Of a stretch of DNA of 64,000 nt, positions 10,525 to 19,066 are shown piece by piece (within the stretch, counting starts at the first letter, position 1; each line of letters opens with the position of its first letter). Where the stretch lies: contig JBGALI010000018.1 in NCBI GenBank assembly GCA_044223975.1, forward strand, positions 54,749 through 118,748, given 5' to 3'. Source of the DNA: CAZCPB01 sp044223975 (GTDB lineage Bacteria; Planctomycetota; Phycisphaerae; Phycisphaerales; UBA1924). Made by a program: the position numbers and the translations under genes. The notes under the pieces are model-generated. The model saw nothing but the letters and a program-made list of their open reading frames with translations, was not told where the DNA came from and did not search any database.

Positions 10525-13500
10525 CTACACCTTCCCCCGGATCGCCCCCAGCACCCCCGACACCCACTCGCTCGACGCCAGCGCGTACGGCCTGAACTTC
10601 TCCATCACCCCCGTGTCGTCGCTGTACAGCAGCGCCCGGTTGGCCCCAAGCGTCGCCGCCTGCGGCCCGTCCACCAGGTGCGTCGAGTCGCTCGCGCTCA
10701 TCTGCATCAGCACCCGCGTGTTGAACTCGCGCAGCGCCGACCGCTCCATCATGCGGTCCACGTTCGTCGCCGTGTCGCACCACACCAGCGCGTGCACACC
10801 GACCGACGGCCCCGCCCGCAGGATCTTCATGAAAGTCTGCGCCGCGGTTTCTCCCTTCTCCGAATCACCGGAGAACGAGAACTCGTCCGACCGCCGCAGG
10901 TCCCGGAACCGCTGCAGCCCGAACACCACCAGCAGCATGGGCGCGTGCGTCGCGCTCCCCGACGCGTCGCGCCGATCGATCTCCGCCATGATCGCGCCCA
11001 GCGCCTCCTTCACCTCGCGCGGGCCCGCCAGCCGCGCCAGCGGCCCAAGCTCCCGCGCCACCCGCGGCAGCAGGTCCGCGTGCGCCAGGTCCGGCGGCGT
11101 GGCGTCCAGGATCGTGATCGCCGGCAACGCCGCCTCCGGCGCCGCCGGCCCCGAACGCACCCACGACGCCAGACTCACCACCGCCGCCGCCACCATCGCC
11201 GCGCCCTGCTCCTCCTGGTTCCCCACCACCAGCGTGCTCGCGGCACTCTGCGGCCGCAGCACGATCCCCGTTGGGTCCTTGATCGCCAAGGGCTCGCCCA
11301 GCCACAGCGTCGGCACCGCGCGGCGCTCGGCCCGGCCCGCGATCTGGTCCGCCAGCAGCCGGTTGGCCCCGATGTCCGCGGGCACGTGACCCTCGAACAC
11401 GATCTGCGGCAGCGGCGAACGCCCGGTGGCCGCGTGCCTCTCGCGCACGCTCCGCAGCCGCTCGTCGCGCACGTCATCCGACAGCCACACCACCTGGAAC
11501 GGGCTGTTCCCCTCGACCGTCCCGCTCGTGTCGTTGTAGATCGCCTCGCCCGGACGCGCCAGCAGCCGTGCCGCCGGGTTGTCCTCGCTCATGATGAGCA
11601 TCGCGTCAGACTCAGAGCACTGCAGCGCGATCCGCACCGCCATCTGCCCCAGCGTCGCACGCGCCAGTGAGTACGCCCCGCCCAGCGTCTGCGACCCCAG
11701 CACGACATGGATCCCGAACGCGCGGCCCTGCCGCACCAGCCGGTCCAGGAGCAGCGAAGCATCCTGCGCCAGCTTGTCGTCCTCGACGAAGAACTCCTGG
11801 AACTCATCCACGATCAGCATGATCCGCGCCAGCGCCCCCGCGTCCGCCCGCCGCTCCCCCGCGCGCCGGTACGACGGCAGGTCCTGCACCCCCGCATCCC
11901 GGAACAGCGTGCCGCGGCGCGACAACTCCGCGTCCAGCCGCCGCAGCACGCTCACGCCGAACTCCCGCTCGCTCTCGACCGCCACCACCCGCGCGTGCGG
12001 CAGCCGGTTGGCCGCGTACGTCTTGAACTCCACGCCCTTCTTGAAGTCCACCAGGTACAGCTCGATCTCGTCGGGGCTGTACCACAGCGCCGCCGTGGTG
12101 ATGATCACGTGCAGCAGCGTCGACTTGCCCGAGCCCGTCCGCCCCGCCACCAGCGCGTGCTGCGCCGTCCCGCGCCCCAGCCACAGGTGCTGCAGCTTCT
12201 TGGCCCCCGCCCGCCCCAGCGGCAGCCGCACCTCGCCCGTCGCGTCGGCGCTCCACTCCTGCCCCTCCGGCGGCGCCACCAGCGAGAACGACACCCGCAC
12301 CCGCGTCGAGTCCTTCACGAACTCCCCGACCTTGTGCAGCAGCCGCGTCGTCGTCGGCTCATCCGGCGGCGCTTCAAGCTCAACCGGCCACGGCGCAAAC
12401 GGCTCCTTCGCCCAGCGCGTCCCCGACGGCGTCACGCTCAGCACCATGCTGTGCCGCTCAAGCTCCGCCCACGGAATCCCGGAAGCCGCCTGCGGCACGG
12501 TCCGCGCTCCCGCCGGCGGCGCCGACTGCGACGTCAGGATCAGCGTGAACACCCCGCACCGCCCGCCGCTGGTCGCGATGCTCGCCAGTTTCCGCGCCGC
12601 CACGTCGGTCATCCCGTTCGGGAAATCGGCGATCACCAGGAACCGGTACGGCTCGGCCACCTCCCCCGCCTCGGCGTTGTACGCCTGGATTGTCTCGTAC
12701 TCGTTCCGCAGGTACTTCTGGATCACCGTCTCCATGTGCTCGGTGAGGTCCGTCAGCCGCTGCTCGATGTGCCGCGCATCGGTCCAGATCCGCTCCCCGA
12801 CGATCGCCTCCTCGTAATCCGAGATGTGCATCAGCCCCGCGAACGACTGCCCCAGCCCCACCGGGTCGACGAACGTGAACCGCGCCTTCCCCGGCGGCAG
12901 CCCCGTCAGCAGCCGCAGCACGATGTTGTTCAAGACGCCCAGCGCCGCCGCACGCTGATCCGCCCCCGCCCGCAGCAGCACCGACCCCGCGCCCAGCAGA
13001 TCGATCATCAGCGGCAGGTCGCGCACCGTCGGCCCCGGCACCGCCAGCCGCGGATCCGCCGACAATCCCCCCGGCAGCGCCGCCATGTCCAGGCGAATCG
13101 CCCCGAAACGCACCCCGATCGGCGGCGTCCCCGTCACCGGCGCCGGGTTCTCCCACACCGGCTCACCCCACGCCGGGCTGATCGCCGCGGCAGCCCCCGC
13201 CAGCGCATCCAGCCTCGCGCTCGCCGCCGCGATCCGCTCCGACCACGTCCCCTCAAGCGCCGCCCGTTCCGTGCGATCCGCTTCCTCCAGATCCCGCTTC
13301 ACCGGGCCAAACGCGTCATCGGCCGCCCGCACCGCCGCGTCGCGCTCGGCCTCCACCACCGCCCGCCCCTCCGCGAGCGTCCGATCGATGGCCGCCAGGG
13401 CCGCGTCACGCTCGCCGCGCACGCGCGCGATCAACTGCTCGTGCTTGGCGCGAAGCTCGGGCTCCTGCACGTTCGACCGCTTCTGGATCTCTGCCTCCAA

Positions 13501-14397
13501 CGCCGCCACCGACGCCTTCGACCCCGCCCACTCCTTCTCCGTGATCTCGGCCAGCCCCGCGATCTTCGAGTCCCGCGCCGCCTCCGCCGCACGCAGGGCC
13601 GCCGCGGCAACCTCGCGCGCACTTGTCAATGCCCCGCGCAGCGCCGCCGCCGCCCGCGCACCCATTAGCCCCCGGGGCCACGCCGTCAGCGGGTCCGACC
13701 ACCCTCGGCCCCCGCCCGCCCCCGCGCCGATCAGCGTCCCCACCAGCACAAACCCGAGAATGCTCAACGGGCTCAGCCACACCGGGCGAATCACGCTCTC
13801 CAGCCGCGCCGCCGCCCCGCGCACCGCGTCCGCCGCGCCGTCCAGCCCGTTCCCGGCCGTCGCGCCCGCCCCCTCGGCCGCCTGCACCGCCACCGGCAGC
13901 GGCGCGTGCCGATTCTTCTTGAGACTTTCCTCAGCCCGCTGCTCGACGGCATCAAACTCGCTCGACCGCTGCGCGATCGATTTCCGCGCCGCCTCGAACG
14001 CCGGCCGGATCCGCCCGTGGCCCGATTCCTGAATCGCCTCGGCGAGCCACTCGGTCTCTTCCTGCTTGGACGCGATGGCCCGGGCCATCGACGCCGTCCG
14101 CTGCCGGAACGCCGCCAGGTCCGACTTCATCCACCGCGTCGCCGATTCCAGCTTGGCCGCAAAGTCCCCTTCCGCCGCGCCGCGCGCCACACCGTGCTCG
14201 GCGGTAATCGCCGCCAGCGCGGCTTCAAACGTCTGCCGCGCACGCTCCAACTCCACTCCGTGCTTCTTCTCGGCCGCGCCCAGCCCCTCGGCCATCCGCG
14301 TCGCCAGCTTCCGCTCCTGCTCGTCACGGTGCGCAAAGAGGTAGGCAAGCTCGATGAGCAGCTCGCGTTCCTGATCGGCAAACGGCGTGACACTCAT
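10525..14397 (-). CDS. FtsK/SpoIIIE-type three-ATPase protein, EccC/EssC-like motor
   Basis: Probable membrane motor of a type VII-like system, 1,290 residues. Order: N-terminal coiled-coil region (1-200), a hydrophobic segment near 205-228, a second long coiled coil rich in Ala/Glu/Arg (245-400), then three FtsK-like modules. Module 1 (about 430-640) has no P-loop. Module 2 (about 720-990) is canonical, with Walker A AGRTGSGKST at 751-760, LYLVDFKKGVEFKTYA, Walker B LIVDEFQEFF and VVLGSQTLGG. Module 3 (about 1030-1280) has a degenerate loop (VVGNQEEQGAAM). This resembles EccC/EssC, where three ATPase modules also differ in competence, but the N-terminus is coiled coil instead of FHA or ubiquitin-like domains. 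ATG at 14397 chosen; 93 bp after the 73-residue gene. Confidence 0.85.
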   Translation of the reverse strand: MSVTPFADQERELLIELAYLFAHRDEQERKLATRMAEGLGAAEKKHGVELERARQTFEAALAAITAEHGVARGAAEGDFAAKLESATRWMKSDLAAFRQRTASMARAIASKQEETEWLAEAIQESGHGRIRPAFEAARKSIAQRSSEFDAVEQRAEESLKKNRHAPLPVAVQAAEGAGATAGNGLDGAADAVRGAAARLESVIRPVWLSPLSILGFVLVGTLIGAGAGGGRGWSDPLTAWPRGLMGARAAAALRGALTSAREVAAAALRAAEAARDSKIAGLAEITEKEWAGSKASVAALEAEIQKRSNVQEPELRAKHEQLIARVRGERDAALAAIDRTLAEGRAVVEAERDAAVRAADDAFGPVKRDLEEADRTERAALEGTWSERIAAASARLDALAGAAAAISPAWGEPVWENPAPVTGTPPIGVRFGAIRLDMAALPGGLSADPRLAVPGPTVRDLPLMIDLLGAGSVLLRAGADQRAAALGVLNNIVLRLLTGLPPGKARFTFVDPVGLGQSFAGLMHISDYEEAIVGERIWTDARHIEQRLTDLTEHMETVIQKYLRNEYETIQAYNAEAGEVAEPYRFLVIADFPNGMTDVAARKLASIATSGGRCGVFTLILTSQSAPPAGARTVPQAASGIPWAELERHSMVLSVTPSGTRWAKEPFAPWPVELEAPPDEPTTTRLLHKVGEFVKDSTRVRVSFSLVAPPEGQEWSADATGEVRLPLGRAGAKKLQHLWLGRGTAQHALVAGRTGSGKSTLLHVIITTAALWYSPDEIELYLVDFKKGVEFKTYAANRLPHARVVAVESEREFGVSVLRRLDAELSRRGTLFRDAGVQDLPSYRRAGERRADAGALARIMLIVDEFQEFFVEDDKLAQDASLLLDRLVRQGRAFGIHVVLGSQTLGGAYSLARATLGQMAVRIALQCSESDAMLIMSEDNPAARLLARPGEAIYNDTSGTVEGNSPFQVVWLSDDVRDERLRSVRERHAATGRSPLPQIVFEGHVPADIGANRLLADQIAGRAERRAVPTLWLGEPLAIKDPTGIVLRPQSAASTLVVGNQEEQGAAMVAAAVVSLASWVRSGPAAPEAALPAITILDATPPDLAHADLLPRVARELGPLARLAGPREVKEALGAIMAEIDRRDASGSATHAPMLLVVFGLQRFRDLRRSDEFSFSGDSEKGETAAQTFMKILRAGPSVGVHALVWCDTATNVDRMMERSALREFNTRVLMQMSASDSTHLVDGPQAATLGANRALLYSDDTGVMEKFRPYALASSEWVSGVLGAIRGKV

Positions 14398-14490
14398 GCG
14401 GACCAAGTCTCCTGCGCCATGGCGCCAAGAACATACCGCCGAACGAAGCCCGGTGCCCGCGCCCTGCCCCGCCGCCGTCGCGCCGCGGAA

Positions 14491-14712
14491 CTACTCATCG
14501 TTCGCGCAGTCCCTTTGGGCCGTGGTCATCAGGTCCGCGACGTTGTCCAAGGCCGCCACCGCCGCGCGCACCATCGCCTCAAGCGGGTCCACCAGCTCCT
14601 TCTGAAGCTCCCGGGCGCGTGGGTCGTCCCAGCGCTCGCGCACCCGCCCCCAGCGCTGCTGGAACTGCTTGAGCGCGTCGGTGAGCTGGGTCTGCGATGC
14701 ACGAACACTCAT
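14491..14712 (-). CDS. small WXG100-like helical protein with WDD turn
   Basis: A 73-residue protein with two amphipathic helices around a W-D-D turn (RVRERWDDPRARELQKEL), followed by DPLEAMVRAAVAALDNVADL. The layout helix, Trp turn, helix is that of WXG100 proteins, with WDD in place of WxG. No database family was assigned from memory. Its ATG overlaps the stop of the 193-residue gene by 4 bp (ATGA at 14709-14712), and it is followed after 93 bp by the FtsK-like motor, which argues for a secreted partner or structural component of the same system. Calling it WXG100-like is inference from pattern and context. Confidence 0.65.
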   Translation of the reverse strand: MSVRASQTQLTDALKQFQQRWGRVRERWDDPRARELQKELVDPLEAMVRAAVAALDNVADLMTTAQRDCANDE

Positions 14713-15290
14713 GCGCCGGCCCCGGGGTTGGACGGCGGAGCGGCCTCGCCCCCGCTCGAAGGTTCAGCCCCGCTCTCACCAGCCCGCGCCGTCCCTCCGT
14801 CACCCCCCGGCGGCGCCACGCTCAGGTACGCCTCGATCGACTCGATCATCCGCGTGATGCTCGCGATCGCCGACGGGATCTGACCGCCCGCCACCTGCCT
14901 CAACTGGTGCGCGGCACCCTTGTACACCATCGCGCTCCGCTCCCACGACACGCCCCACCGCCGCGTCGCCTCCTGGCGCCGCTGCGCCTCCTCCAGCTTC
15001 CGCTTGGCCCGGTCCAGCGCCTTGCGCTCGTCCACGATGCTCGCCGGCTCGGGCGCCGCGATGATCTGCTTCCGAGAGATCGCCCCCTTGGCCGCCTGCA
15101 CCGCGTTCTCACGCACCCGGACCTCGTGCTTCCAGTGCACCGGACGCTCGTGCTGCAGCCAGTGCGTCATCCGGTTGACATCGGCGTCGACCCCCACCAT
15201 CGCCCGCTCGACCGCCGCGGCAAAGTCCGCCAGCGCCGCCTTGGCTTCCACCAGCGCCTCGGTCGCCAGAATTCGTGCCGCCTCCGACAT
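14709..15290 (-). CDS. helical protein of the type VII-like cassette
   Basis: A 193-residue protein without signal peptide or membrane span. It is nearly all helix to about residue 160, with a Trp-rich stretch (THWLQHERPVHWKHEVRVRE) near 42-61 and a Lys/Arg/Glu coiled coil (RKALDRAKRKLEEAQRRQEA) near 88-110, then a Gly/Pro/Ser-rich tail. It lies between the WXG100-like gene (38 bp upstream) and the 73-residue gene (4-bp overlap downstream). Position and composition suggest a chaperone, adaptor or LXG-like substrate of the FtsK-like motor, but no homologous family is recognised. Confidence 0.6.
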   Translation of the reverse strand: MSEAARILATEALVEAKAALADFAAAVERAMVGVDADVNRMTHWLQHERPVHWKHEVRVRENAVQAAKGAISRKQIIAAPEPASIVDERKALDRAKRKLEEAQRRQEATRRWGVSWERSAMVYKGAAHQLRQVAGGQIPSAIASITRMIESIEAYLSVAPPGGDGGTARAGESGAEPSSGGEAAPPSNPGAGA

Positions 15291-15327
15291 TCCTCACCCC
15301 GCTCCCCACTGCCCACTCCCCACTGCC

Positions 15328-15600
15328 CTACCTCTGCTTCAGATACTCCTCGATCTTCTCAGCCTTGCGCAGCAGGAACGGGATCTGCTTGTCCGCCGCG
15401 TCGCTGAACTTGGCGAGCACCCGCATCGTCTGCTCGAACTCTTCGGCGAACTTGGCGTGCTCCTGGTCGCGCCACGTCTGCGCCAGGTCCGCGAAGCGCA
15501 CCCCCACCGTCTGCACCTGCTCGCGCAGCGTCGTGTTGAATCGCTTCAGTTCCTGCGCAAACCGGCGCAGCTCGGCGGGATCGACGACGGCTTTGGCCAT
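15328..15600 (-). CDS. WXG100-family-like protein
   Basis: A 90-residue helix-turn-helix-hairpin protein of the size and shape of ESAT-6/WXG100 proteins. The turn Trp is W43 in QTWRDQEHAKFAEEFEQTMR, so the canonical WxG is WRD here, with the following helix carrying the usual hydrophobic/Phe spacing. No signal peptide. The expected C-terminal YxxxD/E export signal is not clear; the end is EEYLKQR. First gene of the cassette WXG-like, helical protein, small WXG-like, FtsK-like motor, which is the strongest support for the assignment. A TACTCT box 5 nt before the ATG suggests a leaderless transcript. Confidence 0.78.
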   Translation of the reverse strand: MAKAVVDPAELRRFAQELKRFNTTLREQVQTVGVRFADLAQTWRDQEHAKFAEEFEQTMRVLAKFSDAADKQIPFLLRKAEKIEEYLKQR

Positions 15601-15605
15601 GCCAA

Positions 15606-15611
15606 AGAGTA
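15606..15611 (-). promoter_or_regulatory. leaderless-type -10 box before the WXG100-like gene
   Basis: TACTCT on the minus strand, then TTGGC, then the ATG at 15600. This matches the TAnnnT-N5-7-start pattern found before several other genes here and would start the type VII-like operon without a leader. No clear -35 box. Confidence 0.5.
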
Positions 15612-15684
15612 TGACAACCCGGGGCGGGGTCCCGTTTTCCCAACCGGCGCACCGTCACTCGGTCCCCACCGCCCGCGCGACCGC

Positions 15685-15933
15685 TTACGGCCCGGTCACC
15701 CCGCCGCAATAGCACCCCCGCCCCGGCACGCAGTCCGTCGGGTGCACCGCTACCCCGTCGGGCCCCAGCACTTCCTGGCTCTTTGAGCAGAAGAACACCC
15801 GCGTGGACGACGAGTCGTCCACCATCCCCGGCACATCGTGACGGCTGTCGCAGTACATCAGCTTGTGCCGGATGTGCGCACAGCTCACCCTCAGCTCCAC
15901 GGGCCGGAACTCGTCAGGGATCGGCGCGGTCAT
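15685..15933 (-). CDS. Cys-rich 82-residue protein in the aldehyde oxidoreductase operon
   Basis: Not recognised as a known family. The 82-residue product has six cysteines (C18, C28, C49, C68, C74, C76), the last three in DCVPGRGCYCGG, plus His20, His23 and His32 in the first third (SCAHIRHKLMYCDSRHDVPG). There is no signal peptide or membrane span. The ATG at 15933 overlaps the stop of the FAD-subunit gene as ATGA, so it is translationally coupled and is the fourth gene of the operon. The residue pattern suggests metal or cluster binding; a role in maturation or electron transfer for the oxidoreductase is conjecture. Confidence 0.75.
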   Translation of the reverse strand: MTAPIPDEFRPVELRVSCAHIRHKLMYCDSRHDVPGMVDDSSSTRVFFCSKSQEVLGPDGVAVHPTDCVPGRGCYCGGVTGP

Positions 15934-16940
15934 GCGTGGTCCTCCTCGCGCAAGCGTCCCGAAGCACGCAGCACCGCGCGCTTCACGGCGACCGGGAGCA
16001 GCTTCAGCTTGTACGAATTGTCCGACATCGGCTTGGCGCCCTCGACCGACACCGCGCACGCCCTGGCCAGCGCCGCATCGTCGGTCACCTTCACGCCCTG
16101 GAGCGCCGCGCCAACCTTCGGCAGCATCCACGGAATAGGTGCGACGGCACCGGCGCACACCAGCGCGCCCTTGATGGTGTCGCCGCCCAAAGTCAGCGCC
16201 ACCGCCGCGGCAGCCAGGGGCCAGTCGAACGACTGCTTCTCCTTCACCGCGTAGAACCCGCTCGCCGGCGCCGCCGTGAACGTGATGTGCGTCACCATCT
16301 CGCCCGGCTCGAGCGTGTGCTCGCTCCGCACACCCTTGTCCGGCATGTGGAACAACTCGCCGATCTTCACCGACTTGTGCTTGGAGTTGGCCAGGTGCAC
16401 CTCCGCCCCGCACACCATCAGCGCCAGCGCCAGGTTCGACGGGTGCACGATGTGGCACGGCCCGTCCCCGAAGATCGCGTGGTACTTGTTCTCACCCTCC
16501 ACCGCGTAGCACGTCGGCCCGCCCTTCTTCAGGCACTCGAACTGGTCGTTCCTGAAGTACCAGCACCGCGGCCGCTGCAGCAGGTTCCCCGCCGCCGTCG
16601 CCACGTTCCGCACCTGCGGCGTCGCCGCGCTCGCGCACGCCTGCACCAGCACCGGCGCCGTCTTCGCCATGAGCGGCCACGCGGCAATCTCCGCCAGCGT
16701 CGCGCCCGCCTCGATCCGCAGACCGCCCGCCGCACCGCCGTCGCTGACCGGCCCCTTTGCGCCTTCGGCCCGCGCCCCGCGCACATCGATCAGCGCATCA
16801 GGCTCGATCAGCCCCTCCTTCATCATGTCGAGCAGGTCCATCCCCCCGCCCTTGAGCACCGGCAGGCTGAACCGCTTGTCGGCCAGCAACTCCCCCGCCT
16901 CCGCGAACGTGCGCGCCCGGGCGATCGCGAATCGGTTCAT
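15930..16940 (-). CDS. aldehyde oxidoreductase FAD-binding subunit (PaoB/YagS-like)
   Basis: FAD-binding medium subunit of a xanthine-oxidase-family enzyme, 336 residues. It carries the FAD loop motif ATPQVRNVATAAGNLLQ at about 106-122. Directly after it lies an inserted Cys loop with C126, C136, C144 and C162, which matches the extra 4Fe-4S cluster loop known from E. coli PaoB and from 4-hydroxybenzoyl-CoA reductase subunit HcrB. Electron flow would be Mo centre, 2Fe-2S clusters, then 4Fe-4S/FAD. Start overlaps the Mo-subunit stop by 4 bp (16937-16940) and the stop overlaps the small Cys-rich gene, so the whole operon is tightly coupled. No signal of its own; export is probably by piggy-back on the Tat-signal-bearing FeS subunit. 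Confidence 0.9.
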   Translation of the reverse strand: MNRFAIARARTFAEAGELLADKRFSLPVLKGGGMDLLDMMKEGLIEPDALIDVRGARAEGAKGPVSDGGAAGGLRIEAGATLAEIAAWPLMAKTAPVLVQACASAATPQVRNVATAAGNLLQRPRCWYFRNDQFECLKKGGPTCYAVEGENKYHAIFGDGPCHIVHPSNLALALMVCGAEVHLANSKHKSVKIGELFHMPDKGVRSEHTLEPGEMVTHITFTAAPASGFYAVKEKQSFDWPLAAAAVALTLGGDTIKGALVCAGAVAPIPWMLPKVGAALQGVKVTDDAALARACAVSVEGAKPMSDNSYKLKLLPVAVKRAVLRASGRLREEDHA

Positions 16941-19066
16941 GCCGCACCCCCTTCCGCACCGCCATCAACCCCCGCCATCGCCGCCAGCACTCGGTCCGGA
17001 GTCAGCGGCAGGTGCCGCACCGGCTTCCCGATCGCGTTGAACACCGCGCACGCGATCGCCCCCGCCGTAGGCACCGTCGGCGGCTCGCCCAGCGAGCGCA
17101 CGCTCGTCTGCCCCTTGGTGTACAGCACCGGCTCGATGTGCGGCATGTCCGCCGAGCCCAGGATCTTGTACATGTCGAAGTTCGCGTTGACCATCGCCCC
17201 CGTCGTGCGGTCCAGCACGCGGTTCTCAAACAGCGCGAACGAAACGCCCTGGATCACCCCGCCGATGATCTGGCTCTCGGCCGTCTTGCGGCAGATCACC
17301 CGCCCGCACGCCTGGATCGCCACGATCCGCTTCACCCGCACCACGCCCGTCTCGGTGTCCACCTCGACCTCAACGAACTGCGCCCCGTTGCTGGTCCCGC
17401 TGTCGGGCTGGAAGGGCGTGTCGCTGTTCTTGCCGCGACCCGTGATCGAGTCACCGCCCAGCTTCGCGCACGCCTCGGCCCAGCTCATCAGCGCCGCGCC
17501 CTTGCGCATCACCTTGCCGCCCACGATGTCCAGTTCGCCCACCTCGGCGCCCGCTCCCGCGGCAATCTTCTCAAGGAGCTGCTTCTTCGCGTCCAGCGCC
17601 GCGCTCATCATCGCCGGCGCCGTGTTGGGCGAGGTTACCGAGCCGCCCGAGCCCGGCCCGATCGGCAGCGTCGAGCGCCCGATCTTCACCGTCACCGCCG
17701 ACATCGGAATCCCAAGCCCGCTCGCCGTCAGCGCCCCCATCGTCGTCCGCTGGCCCGTGCCGATGTCCTGCGTGCCCGTGCGCGCCTCGACCGACCCGTC
17801 GCGGCTGATCACCACCTCGCACTCGGCCTTGGCCTGCCCGCGGTGCCACGTGCACGTGCCCATCCCCAAGCCGCGCCGGAGCACGCCCGTCTGCGACCCC
17901 GTCGGCTTTCGGTTCTCCCACCCGATCAGCTTCGCGCCCCGCTCCATCATGTCGCGGTGCACCGCGTCGCCGTTGAGCTTCATACGCAGCGCCAGCGGGT
18001 CCATCCCGCACATCGTCGCGACCTCGTCGAGCATCAGCTCCTCGACGAACGCCGCCTGAGGGTTCCCCGGCGCCCGGAACGCCCGCGGCCCGCCCGCGTT
18101 GAACTGCACGTCCGTGTGCGTCTTCTTTACGTTACCCAGCGCGTAGCGCCCCGAGGGCAGGGCCATGCCCCCGCCGCCCTTGGCCACGCCCGTCCCGCCC
18201 CACATCTGGATCTCGCCCCCCGCGATCGTCCCGTCCTTCGCAAAACCGATCCGCACCGCCGCGCGGCCCGAGGGACGGTTCCCCGTGTCCAGGTGCTCCT
18301 CCTCGCGATCGCAGAACATGTACGCCGGTCGCTTGTACTTGGCCCCGATCTTGGCCGCCAGCGTGCACTCCTTGCCCGGCCCGCCGAGCTTGGAACCAAA
18401 CCCTCCCCCCACGTACTCGCACACCACCTCGTACTTGGAATTGGGCAACCCCAAGGGCTCGCTCAGCCCGTCGCGCACCGAGAACGTCCCCTGCGTCGAG
18501 GCGTACACCGTCGCCGAGTCGCCCCGGTGATCCACGCACCCGCCGTGCGTCTCCAGCGACGAGTGCGTCTGGATCGACGTCGAGTACAGCGCGCTCAGCG
18601 TCAGCTCGCTCTTGTCGAGCGTCGCCTTCGCGTCGGCATCAACCTCCGGCATCCCCGGCGACACCGTATCGCTGATCCGCGTCGTCACCGGCTGGCGCTT
18701 CCACACCGGCTTGAGCGCCCGCAGCGCACGCCTCACCGCCAGCGGAGATTCCGCCACCACGTGCCCCACCGAGTGCCCGTGGTACTTCCCTTCCTTGCCC
18801 GTGACCTCCACCTCGATCACGCCCGGCACCTTCTTGGCGCCCTCCACGTCCGTCGACTGCAGCGCCGCCGCGCCGAACGGGCAGCGCACGAACGCGATGA
18901 ACAGCCCGTTGGGCAGGTACATGTCGCGCCCGTACTTCGCACGCCCCGTCACCTTCGCCACCCCGTCCAGGCGCGAGGTGTCGTCGTTGATCGAACTGCC
19001 CTTGTTCATCGGGCGGTTCGTCGTCGGCAGGTCCGTCACGTTCAGCGCGTCGTTGAACATGTTCAC
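16937..19066 (-). CDS. aldehyde oxidoreductase molybdenum-binding subunit (PaoC/YagR-like)
   Basis: Large molybdopterin-cytosine-dinucleotide-binding subunit, 709 residues, close to PaoC in length. N-terminal aldehyde-oxidase a/b-hammerhead region (RLDGVAKVTGRAKYGRDMYL), then the Mo-binding halves with YVGGGFGSKLGGPGKECTL, FRAPGNPQAAFVEELMLDE and GTGQRTTMGAL. The catalytic glutamate of the family is visible as E661 in RSLGEPPTVPTAGAIACAVF near the C-terminus. No signal peptide. Coupled by 4-bp overlaps to both neighbours. The substrate range cannot be read from sequence; PaoABC oxidises aromatic aldehydes in the periplasm. No XdhC/PaoD-type maturation chaperone gene is seen in the operon. Confidence 0.92.
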   Translation of the reverse strand: MNMFNDALNVTDLPTTNRPMNKGSSINDDTSRLDGVAKVTGRAKYGRDMYLPNGLFIAFVRCPFGAAALQSTDVEGAKKVPGVIEVEVTGKEGKYHGHSVGHVVAESPLAVRRALRALKPVWKRQPVTTRISDTVSPGMPEVDADAKATLDKSELTLSALYSTSIQTHSSLETHGGCVDHRGDSATVYASTQGTFSVRDGLSEPLGLPNSKYEVVCEYVGGGFGSKLGGPGKECTLAAKIGAKYKRPAYMFCDREEEHLDTGNRPSGRAAVRIGFAKDGTIAGGEIQMWGGTGVAKGGGGMALPSGRYALGNVKKTHTDVQFNAGGPRAFRAPGNPQAAFVEELMLDEVATMCGMDPLALRMKLNGDAVHRDMMERGAKLIGWENRKPTGSQTGVLRRGLGMGTCTWHRGQAKAECEVVISRDGSVEARTGTQDIGTGQRTTMGALTASGLGIPMSAVTVKIGRSTLPIGPGSGGSVTSPNTAPAMMSAALDAKKQLLEKIAAGAGAEVGELDIVGGKVMRKGAALMSWAEACAKLGGDSITGRGKNSDTPFQPDSGTSNGAQFVEVEVDTETGVVRVKRIVAIQACGRVICRKTAESQIIGGVIQGVSFALFENRVLDRTTGAMVNANFDMYKILGSADMPHIEPVLYTKGQTSVRSLGEPPTVPTAGAIACAVFNAIGKPVRHLPLTPDRVLAAMAGVDGGAEGGAA

